DNA of 64,000 nt, from contig VZDJ01000346.1 in assembly GCA_008694505.1 (NCBI GenBank), positions 14,388,426-14,452,425 on the forward strand, written 5' to 3'. This document shows, piece after piece, positions 53,894-64,000 of the stretch. The notes under the pieces were generated by a model. It saw nothing but the letters and a program-made list of their open reading frames with translations, made no database searches and was not told where the DNA came from. The DNA comes from Cyanoderma ruficeps. Taxonomy: Eukaryota > Chordata > Aves > Passeriformes > Timaliidae. A program made the position numbers and the translations under genes. Every line of letters begins with the position of its first letter. Position 1 is the first letter of the stretch.

Positions 53894-56444
53894 TAAAAAG
53901 GAACATTTCACTAGATCTTATTTATTTTCAGGTTCTTGCTTTGTTGAAAAAAATGGGAAGATAATTTCCTCAAACTAATAATTTTCCTTCAGTTTCACTT
54001 CCTAAATTTAAGAAATGCCATAATTCAATTCTAGTTGGCAAATGTTAGAATAAGCAACAAGACAACAAGAACCCTGAAGGACATCTATGCAATTTTTTAC
54101 TGCTATTTAAATAAAAATGGCCTATCAAGATTTTCTTGAGAGAAAAGACTGTCATATCTGAAATATTACAACAACTAACTAGAAAACTACAGAAAGTTAG
54201 CACTTCATAAAGAATTCCAAGTCTTGTCTCATGGATAACCCCAGCCTATCTACTTGATGCATAATCTGGCTCTTTATTTCAGTTAGAAAAAAAAGTAAGG
54301 ATATTTTTTTATGCAGAGGATGTGCAGAAGAAAAAACTGAGGATTTTTTTTTAAAATCAATAGGTGTAATAGTCATATAAAGCGCCAAAGTTTCTAAGAC
54401 ATTATTTTATAATAACACTTATTATCCAGATCAACCAGTCAGTTTTTCATAATTTTGAAAATCAGGTAAGTTTTGTTTTGGTTTTTTTTCAGAATAAAAG
54501 AACCTGGGTTTAGTTTTAGATTAGGTCTAGTCTAAAGGCATATATAGTACTACCACTGTAAATCTAATTAAAAAATTATTGTTAATTAAGCTTTCCAAAG
54601 CTGTTTTTCCCAACATATGGGAGGATACTTTTCCGTAATTGAACACATCAGTCCAATTTACAGAATATAAATGACAAGCTAAAAAAAGAATATGCTCTCA
54701 GTCTGCTTCTCTACATGAGCAATTATTAAATTAGCATTGTAAATTTTTATGTTTTGTAAACAGATAATGGGAATTTCCATATATAAAGTAATCCTATTAT
54801 ATGATTTGAATAGAGCCTTGTATTGGTAGAACAAAGAGGAAATCATTGTTTGAAGCTCATAAATGAAAAAATAAAACACATTCAAGAAAAACCAAATGCA
54901 CATTTAGTTATACAAGTGATTCATAATGTCTGTATGTCATTGGTGTTACCTCACTAATTATTATAAATTATTATTTAAAATTTATTTTAGCTGACAGCTA
55001 ATTCAAAAGATTTCAGTGTAAGAGCTTGAAAATAATGGCAATTAAGTAATATTCTAATACAGGTAATTAACTATGTAGGTGGCATAATAAATTAACTCAA
55101 ATTATAAAACACTATTTGCTAAAGTTTAGATTTAGAGTATAGACTTTTATTACATGCTGAAGCAGTAAAAATATATTACTTATAACCAACAGTTATAGAA
55201 ACCTAGTCTGATGCTTTTAAAACAATATAATTATCTAATTTTAGATCTTTCCTTATAATAAAATCAGAACCATTTCATTTGGTCTATGTTACATTTGGAG
55301 GGGGTTTATACTGGTATGAAGAAAACAATACTCTACTGACCTTAATGCATTTAGCCAAGCACTCATATCACCTGTTGTTCACAAGTCTCTGTCTGTCATA
55401 CTGACCCTCCATAAAGCTTTATGAGCCAGTTAAGAGATCAAGATTTTACTGGAGACCATGACTGTGATTTATGGGCTTGTATACAACTTCTTTTCTGTGA
55501 ATCAACAGCACATTTAAACCAATAAAACAAACATGAGAATATGTCATATTGACATGTTTCTTGAGTAGTGTGATGCTGGGTTACCATAAAACTACCACAC
55601 CAGAAAACCACAGAATGTATAATTAATTTTTCCTATTTAACTGAATTTGATCTTGAAAGAGGCTATTTACTATTTTGTTTCTTGTACTTGCGTTACAGCA
55701 TCTACATAGCACATCTAAACTGAGATTAAGAACTGCAGAAGTCAGACTAGCAAAAATATTGTTATTACTGCTAAGTCAACCAACAAACACACAGTCAAAA
55801 ACTCTCCTTAAAGGTGCTATATTTGGAGTAAAACCAGAGCCAGAAGTACTGTGACTACTCAGCTCAGGGTGTTTTATCTCACAGATCAGGATTCATATTT
55901 CTAGGTAAGTGTATCACCAACCATAGTCATATTATTTAGAGACCATGCTTACAGTTCTCTGTACAGAAACTCCTCCAGAGACACCCCCTGACCAACAGCT
56001 GTGGTCAAAGCTAATTCCCCATAGCTCTGTGCTGAAAGCCTCCATGCCATTCACTTTCTGACACTATGAAACTCTCTGAAGGCTTCATCAATCCTTACAA
56101 CCGTTCAATCCGTACAACAGTTCATTCCATTCTGTTTCTAAATATATACACTTTTAATACAGCAATGGCTAAACCATTAGACACATAGACAATGAGGCAA
56201 ATGAGTCTACAGTGCCCTTCATCTTAATGCTACCTCTTCAGAATATATTTTAAATATATTTAAAAACCATTTTACAGCTGCAATTGGAATATTAACATTT
56301 ATGCCATTGTCACAATTATTACTGTGAGGGGCTTTTTTTTAGCAAGATTACATATTAGCAAAAGGAACAGAAACAAAAAGTTGTATTTTCGCATTTCATC
56401 ATCATTTTCTTTTTTATCTCATTAAAATTGCAACATTTGACTCA

Positions 56445-56687
<243 letters not shown>

Positions 56688-58862
56688 TTAAAAATGTATA
56701 CTTTCTTGCTAAGAACAGAAATTCATTACTGTTTAGGTGAACAATTGTTTAAGAATATTTAACAATTTTGACATAGAATGCTGCTCCAAAATTAAGGTGT
56801 TCAAAAAGTAATTGCTTCAAGTTACAATTACTTAGGGATTCTTATACTTGTGCCAGCACATATTTTTATAATCTACAATTTATTAATTATAAATCTGGAT
56901 TAGCATTGTTTCAGCCACTTTATAATAGCATGCAAAAAGGTCACTGTTTCCTCTTTTGCTTTAACCAAAAATGTTTTCATAAATCAAGTTGTGTTTAATC
57001 CCTATCATAAACACTCTGACACATGATGTGCAGCAGTCACGTTATACTGAGAAAAGAAGCATGAGAATCTTACCCATTATATACTAATTGTATTGTCATA
57101 TTTTATTTTAGTGAGTGTCTAGTCATTAGGTTTATTCTTCAGAAATCATTTTCTCATTTTCAAACAGGTGATCAGTTTTCAAACCAAAGCCATTCATGAG
57201 TGATTTTTTAATGCAAGATGTTTTCACAATTAAAATGTTTACATCACAGTAATAAGTTTTAATAGATCAAATATTTACAGTTTTACCATAGGCATACATT
57301 TTGCATGTCACATGAATAACTGTGAAACTATTTGACCAATTATCACATTTTTTTCTTTTTTAATGGTTGTCCTGAAACCAAAATTACTCTATTTTTTAGA
57401 ATGTGGTCTTATGATGAATATACCAGATAAACATTGGATATTCACAAAATCAGTTCTAAAAGACCTTGTTCTATGATGAAACATTTCTCAAATGACTGAT
57501 GTTCTGTATCTTCTTTATTAATACTATATATATGCCTAATAACTCAAAAATAATTTTTGGGGATCTTATGTTAAAATTATTTCTGTGAACTAATAAAATT
57601 AATTGGAAATTTAGTGCTTTTACTTTCAAAAATGGAAATATCTTTCAAATAGCTTGAATGGAAATACCATATTGCAGTACTTATTCAGTTTATTACCCAG
57701 ATGTTTGAAGCATATATGAAAAGCAGTTTTTGTTTCTGCTCAATTAGAGTGCTAGCATGAATAAAACTTGCCCCAAAGTCTGAAAACCCAGTCAATAGTG
57801 ATGAAAAATTAATGATAAGGATAGAACAAAAAGCAACTTTAAGCAGTATAAGATCACAGAAGAAAAAGTTTAAAGAATTCTGACACACATAATAGCTCAC
57901 TTCTAACAGAAAGAAAAAAAAATCATGACTCTTTACTACAGAAGTTTTGGAGTTTAAATTCCAAGTTTTGTCTCTTAAAAATTCTGCTAAATTATGCCAT
58001 AGTTATGGCCCTATACTGTGAAAGGAATAATAAATAAGTATATATATGAATAAGAAGAACATAATGTTTTCATGCATTATAGAAAAATAATTTTAAATTG
58101 CTAGTTTAGAGTAGCAAACTTTTCTACTGTATTGCAGAACTCATGTTTTGCTTTTGACAAATGAATTATAGAGAAATATATCTTAGTTATTAGAAATATA
58201 ACAAAATGTTTACTAACAATGTTGCTATACTATATCAAAACTTAAAATATTGTTGTGGCACTGTTTAAAAATATAAGCAATGTCAATGAGTGTGTCTTTT
58301 ATTCTGAGCCACAGCTGTTTAGAGATATTTCCCAAGTGTGATTTTGCTACCATCAGCAAAACGGCCCAAACAAATCATCATGGTTTTTATTCTGATTCAT
58401 GCAGCAAATTTGCTACAAATACAATTAATATTATCTACATTTAAGTGCTGCATATAAAACCAAAAGCTCACTGGATATCATCTTAGTGCATTGCAAGCAT
58501 TAGAACAATAAATAACAGAATTACTGTACTTGTGATCTTATTTTCCTCCATCTACAATACCACTTGCTTGGTTCGAGTCTTGCAATCAGATCCCCACAGG
58601 TAAAAGCTCCCATCTGTGAGAAGACTGAAAAGCAGTATGCCCATGCAAATGTTTGGTGCCTTAAGTTGTGAAGACAGTGTAAAAAAAAAAAAGATTTGAT
58701 CTTCAAGTAAATTGACAAACACTGTTGACAGGAGTTCTACCACTAATTTCATAGTGCATAAGACCCTGACAAGTAAAAGAGAACGTAGTAATTATATCTT
58801 GTGCAACCTGCTTTTAGCACCCCTATTTCTATCACAATTGAAGTAGCATAATTTCTTAGATG

Positions 58863-59303
58863 TCAGCTATGAAATGTTGCAAATAAAAGAATAACTAGTG
58901 TGGGAACATTTAGGAAGAGTAACAGTGGCTGATCTCCACCAATGTGCAGCAAGCCCAGCAAGGAGATGTGAACAAGGAAGAGAGGAAAGATAAGCTTTGC
59001 TGTAATTTTGGTACAGATCCACAAGAATCTCTTTTCCTGCCTTTCTGCAACTTTCTCAATAACCTCTAACAAACTACCAAGGTAGGAGTCCTCAAAGACA
59101 TTTAAGTGCCTAACCCCCTTTTTCCATGGGAAAAGACAAGCCCATTCATGGGATTGTTTTTGCTCAGGGACCACAGTATACTTGGTGACTAAAGCAGCAG
59201 GATGGGGAAACCCAATCTGTGCCTCAAGGACATTTAATCTTGGGGAAAAATAATCTGTGGTGCAAGTTTTATGTTGCAGGGAGCAAAACAGCAGGAATAA
59301 CAT
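58863..59303 (-). other. Unassigned ORF (146 codons from first ATG)
   Basis: Open frame from the ATG at 59303-59301. It begins MLFLLFCSLQHKTC, a short hydrophobic start that resembles a weak signal peptide, and contains a second hydrophobic stretch (LIFPLFLVHISLLGLLHIGG). No domain is recognisable. It is on the CSMD3 strand, 2.2 kb upstream of the CUB2 exon. In AT-rich DNA an ORF of this length can be chance, and an unrecognised repeat is also possible. Confidence 0.2.
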
Positions 59304-62134
59304 GAACCAGTGAAGAGTGAATTTTGCAAGGAGCAAGGACAGTGTGGCAGTGACCTGGGTCTGGCTGGTGTTGACATCAGATCACCAAGCGTGCTGCTTC
59401 TCCTGTCTTAGGCACGCATCCTGATGAATGGATGCCAAATCATGGCCTATTTTTGAACATCTGGAGTGGTGGATGAAGTCCATGAAATGGGAAAATAATA
59501 TCTGTCTGTGAAAGGATGGAAGATTGTAGTTAATGAGAACATTTATTTATATTTTTTCTCATATTATTTATATGAGAACAATTTATCTGTTTGTTGGATA
59601 TCAGGAGGGTTTAAAGATGTAGTTCAGGTTGTATGTGTAGGTGCTGCATGTTCCCACACCCAAAACACAATCACTGCAACCAAAATGTAGTCGCTAAACA
59701 ATGGTTAGGCACCTAAATGTCTTGAAAAAATTGTGTACATCCTTATCCTTTTAATTTCCAGTTATCAAACATGAAGAAAAACATTAACAGAAATTGTAAG
59801 AAGATAACATTTGAGGTAAGATTGGATAGCATCTGACATTGTTCAATTAAAAATACATAGCTAATACTGATATTTTTTAAAAATCTACTTTAAAATACTT
59901 TCAAATTAAATTGATTTGGTGATGTACTGAGAAATCTGATCCAATAACAATCTTGCAAATGTGATATGAAGGCATAAATGGAAAAAATACACTTACAGCC
60001 AAGATGTCATTTTTCCTAACATATTTCTCTGATCCTAACCATATGCTGAAAGGGGAAGATTTTTCAAAGTGATATGCAAGAGGGGACTTGGCATAAAAAA
60101 GCTTTTCAAGGTATTATGAATTCAAATTAAGATCTCTGTTTGAATATGCATAAAGGTTCTTGTGCAGAGGGAGAATCATTGATACTATGATAAGTGATGA
60201 TTGTGAAAGTAATGTTTTGGGGGTTTGGTTTTTGTTTTTCTTTTTGTGGGCATAGTTTGTTTCTATTTATGTTCATAGATACCTTCAGTTTTTCTCTCTT
60301 TGTTTTTTCCTTTTAAAATCTTATGAGCAAATGCCCATTAAAAAAAAAAGTTAAATCTGTACATGTTGAAATAATCTCCAGTGAAATCTGATTTAATAAA
60401 ATTTTACCTTTTTTTCTTCCTGGTTTGCTGTTCACTGCTCATTTTTCCTAATAAATTTTGAAAATATATTTATCTAGTTATGTCTTATTTAATTTTCTGC
60501 TTATTCTTGTAGCTTTCAGTGATATTCACAATAATGTTACATCAATATTTAACCATAAATTTCAATAAAATGGGTGATCAAAGGCAGGCAATGTCATCAG
60601 TGATTTATAGGACATGTAAATTTGTGGCCTTCATTGAGAATTCAATGAGATTGCACGGTAGATCAAGCTTTAATCTGGTACACAATGTATCACATCATCT
60701 TATCTATCTAGATATTTAGAGCGAATTAAACAGTTAAATTTCCTGCATATCATATACTGCCTTCATTAAAAAATCCCCCACCCTCAATCTTGTTTCTTAT
60801 TCTGTTTCTTTATTGACTGTGCTACAATCAGCAGAATAGAAACTATACAGGCTGAAGTGAAAAGCACCTTAAAAATTTAAACTCAGTTTTGAAGTCTGTA
60901 GTATTATAGTCTGATTATGAAACTCGCAAATGAGCACAGTAATAGGCACAAAAATATCTTTAGGAAGCTCCATAGGCGATGTCAGCACCCTCTCCTTCCT
61001 CCTTTGCACAAACTCTTACTCCTTTTGTTTCCTGCCCACTTTCCTTGGAGAGTCTGTGTATGTCTACCGCAGAACCCCGGCAGTGCCAACAGCTTTTCTA
61101 TGGCTCTGTGATGATAATTATGTCATTGATCTCTGATCTCATGTGAAGTTGCAATTCTTGGGCTTCCCATGCCACATTTGCTTGTGTACAGACACTTGAG
61201 AGCTGTTTCTGGTCACCCCACTTCATCAAAAAGAGTGCAAGAAAATCCCTCATCAGTCTGTTCTGTGTGTGCTCTGCCTGATCTTCTGTTCCTCAACAAA
61301 CCTTCAAGCTTCGGTAACCAACCACAAAAACCCAGTGAACCTGGGTCAAAGACCTTCTCATTGGGTTAGCAAGATCTTGCTCTGCTAAATAAGAACTAGC
61401 TCTTCAGTTTAGTCTCAATAATGTGATGTTTAGAGTCAGACAATAAATGAATGGGTCTTTACAGAATAGAGAACAGTCTCTGTAGTATAGTGCATATTAT
61501 ATTTATTTTATATAATATTCTGATACATTCTAAAAACTCCAAATATAATCCAAGATAGATATAGAAATATATATCTGAGAAACATTTAGATGTTGACTTT
61601 TTCTACAAATCTATAGCAATGAAAAAATTTCAGCCTTTCCTGATAATTTATGCACAAGAACAACCTTAGATTTCAGAAACTGAAATATAAAGATTGCAAA
61701 ACATCCATCAACTGTAAGTCCTTCAGGATAGCTTTGCAGAAGACTTTTCATCTTTGACTAACATATAGTTCATCCAGCTTTTGAGTAGAGGGACATATAA
61801 TAGTTCTTGAGGACAAATGGAAGTCTTATTTTCTGTATTGATTTGTAAAACTCACAGATTTTAAATTCCAAATAAACACAGTGTTGATGATAAATTGACA
61901 TGATTCACATCTTCAAATCTCTCACTTTTTGTGCTGTATATCAGTAAAATTTATACAGATTTGACAGCCAGCAAAAAAATTTAAGAAATCAAATAATGCA
62001 TCTGTAGCTGAGGAGGTGAGGAGCTTAAATGGTGCTTGAACATAAGCTAAAAGGAATAAATTGGCTTTCCACCTACCACCTTCCAGAAAAATTACCTATG
62101 CCAGAGAAAACCAGCACAATACTCACACAGCCTG

Positions 62135-62620
62135 TGCCTGCCTGGGGGCCTGTATCGGGCAACACGGGGTGGCCCGTGAGGACGGCGGCCTGGCCCGGCA
62201 CAGCCCCACCAGAGCGGGGGCCTGGCCCTGCTGAGGCTCAGCGGGGCCGGACGGGCACGAAGGGCAGCAGGGGAGGCTCAGCGGGGTCGGCCGGGCACGA
62301 AGGGCAGCAGGGGAGGCACGGCGTGGTCGGGCGGGCATTAAGGGCAGGCGGAGAGGCACAGCGCGGTCGGGCGGGCATTAAAGGCAGCACCGGAGGTATA
62401 GGGGGGTCGGGCGGGCACTAAGGGCAGCAGGGGAAGCTCAGCGGGGCCGGGCGGGTACTGAGGGCAGCAGGGGAGGCACAGGGCGGCTTGGACGGGCATT
62501 AGGGGCAACACCGGAGGAAACGAGTAGATGAGGACACAGCGAAGGATGAAGGACAAAGGGGAGCCGTGGGTGCTGTCCCCTCGCCGCCGGTCGGTGGCCG
62601 GCTGAAGGTGAGGTGCGGCA
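62135..62620. promoter_or_regulatory. CpG-rich island in CSMD3 intron
   Basis: Around forty CpG dinucleotides counted by eye in about 450 bp, against near absence in the flanks. It starts about GGGGGCCTGTATCGGGCAAC and fades after CCGCCGGTCGGTGGCCGGCT. It contains the 40-bp minisatellite. Such density usually marks an unmethylated promoter or a young GC-rich satellite. No TATA box or coding exon is evident; GAAG|GTGAGGT near 62610 could serve as a plus-strand splice donor. Confidence 0.55.
62231..62510. repeat. 40-bp GC-rich minisatellite, seven units
   Basis: Seven head-to-tail units of exactly 40 bp starting at 62231, 62271, 62311, 62351, 62391, 62431 and 62471. The shared pattern is GGGAGGCTCAGCGGGGTCGG followed by GCGGGCATTAAGGGCAGCAG, with single-base differences. 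A last partial unit begins at 62511. The 40-bp period is not a multiple of 3, so overlapping ORFs on either strand are artefacts. Confidence 0.92.
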
Positions 62621-62692
62621 GGAGAGAGGGAAAGGGAGAGATCGAGCTCTGGTGAAGGCAGAGGAAATCTCTCTTCTCTTAAGTGTTCTAAG

Positions 62693-62732
62693 ATTTTCTC
62701 TCTCTCTCTTTTTTCTTTTCNTTTTTTTTTTT
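62693..62732. repeat. CT/T-rich tract with N
   Basis: TTTTCTCTCTCTCTCTTTTT followed by poly-T around an N at 62721. Confidence 0.8.
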
Positions 62733-64000
62733 CAAGTCCTGAATCAGTAACTAATTAATTAATGATCAGTGATATCCTCGGAGTTGCCCCTTTTCTCTCC
62801 AAGGAAATGTCATGTTGTGGATGTGATTTAGGCAAGTTGGACTCTCCTGTACTGACAGGAAAAGTAATTGTATTCTAGTAAATGGTGCACAGAGGTCTCA
62901 TTTATTGTTCTTTATTCTGTATAGAAGGAAGGAAACATTTAAACACAAGTAAAAGCTTGGCATATAAAGACAAGAGTTTGTCTTAAAAAAGAAAACCAAC
63001 AAAACCACCCAAAAAACCAAACAAAAACAAACTCATAAAGGATGCAGCCTCCTGAACTCTTACCTATATATGTGGTTAAAAATGTATGTAGATGACTTTT
63101 TTCAAAAAAAAATCTCGTTTAGTATAGGATGATTTGAAATTGATGGGTCAACTCGCAAGATTTTTTTAACAAAAATGACCAGTTTATGTATGAGTTAACT
63201 GTGTCTTTACTTCTGTCATACAGCAAAAAAATAAATTACATCTTTTTCTCACACAAAAATGAACTTTGGGAAAGGATAGGTGCTTTTATTGCTTACAAAC
63301 TAAGGTAATTTAAATTAAAATATTTGGACAGGCCTTGTAGGAATGTAAGTATGATAGAAAAATACGTAAAGATTTCTTGATGATCACAATGTTTCCTATT
63401 GTTTGTGAAACCATAAAGCTTAGAAACTCTGCAGCATTAAGATACTCATTTAGATTTCATGGTTCTCAAGCCTGATATTTACTGTTTGAGTTGTTGATGG
63501 GCAGAAGGCATAAGAGCAAATTCATTAAAAATGGAATACAGAGGAAAGCAGAAATTACTTAAATTGATTGCTTCAACAAAGAAAAGGGAAAAAAAATACC
63601 TAGAAGTAAATATATCAATTCATCAACTTGAAATTCAATTATATTTTCTTTCTCGTTATTGCTAATATCTACAAGGAAGACTGGTTTTTACCATGATTTA
63701 TAAATGTAATTTTTTCTTTAAAATTTGTCTTGTCCTTAAATGAAGCATGAAAAATGTGAAAAATTACAAATAACATAATACTTGAGATTTTGGAAATTAC
63801 TAGGGATCTTATGGATTTTGTTGTGGTTTATTTCTCAAGAGAGAAACTACATCAAAGTATGAACTTGGCAGTAGCTGATTTTTACACCTGGTTTTGCAGT
63901 TTTGCCTCTGAACCACAAAGAAATGATAATTAAATTATTGTAATGGAGACAGTGTTCTATTAAAAAAACAAATGTTTATGGAATTGCATAAAATAATGGC

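Noticed and set aside
62029..62421. 130-codon Gly/Ala/Arg-rich ORF at the CpG island
   Set aside because: It reads through a 40-bp minisatellite whose period is not a multiple of 3; composition alone explains the open frame.

Overview
This window is vertebrate nuclear DNA, almost certainly from a bird. CR1 LINE fragments with the avian 3' end (GGTCCCTTCCAACC followed by ATTCTATGATTCTATGA-like tails) occur on both strands, and there are several solo LTRs of the avian ERVL type. The base composition is AT-rich and most of the sequence is non-coding. The LTR families look neoavian, possibly passerine, but I cannot fix the species.

The only gene I can support is CSMD3 (CUB and Sushi multiple domains 3), read on the minus strand. 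Three exons are present, in transcript order: 56653-56446 (first two thirds of the second CUB domain), 30494-30382 (end of that CUB domain) and 8073-7765 (a phase-symmetric exon of exactly 103 codons that encodes a Ser/Thr-rich linker, known as alternatively used in mammals). All three have AG acceptors, GT donors and matching codon phases (1-2, 2-1, 1-1), and no stop interrupts them. The rest of the window is intron: two complete introns of 25,951 and 22,308 bp and parts of the flanking ones. The start and end of the gene lie outside.

The introns hold an ordinary avian repeat load. CR1 fragments lie at 3655-3815(-), 11690-12350(-), 15445-16232(+), 16690-16797(+), 16800-16944(+), 18525-19850(+), 28355-28492(+), 38570-39062(+), about 45740-46060(-) and 48753-48965(-). 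LTR pieces lie at 16950-17259, 24080-24606, about 26935-27715, 41450-41800, 43137-43670, about 47760-48180 and 53860-53893. Two of these have target-site duplications that can be read directly. Microsatellites, homopolymers and A/C-rich tracts are scattered, and six single Ns mark imperfect assembly.

The least ordinary element is a CpG-rich island at about 62135-62620, which contains seven tandem 40-bp units inside an otherwise CpG-poor intron, upstream of the CUB2 exon in the sense of transcription. I found no tRNA, rRNA, CRISPR, bacterial operon or previously undescribed system. Most short ORFs in this AT-rich DNA are chance.
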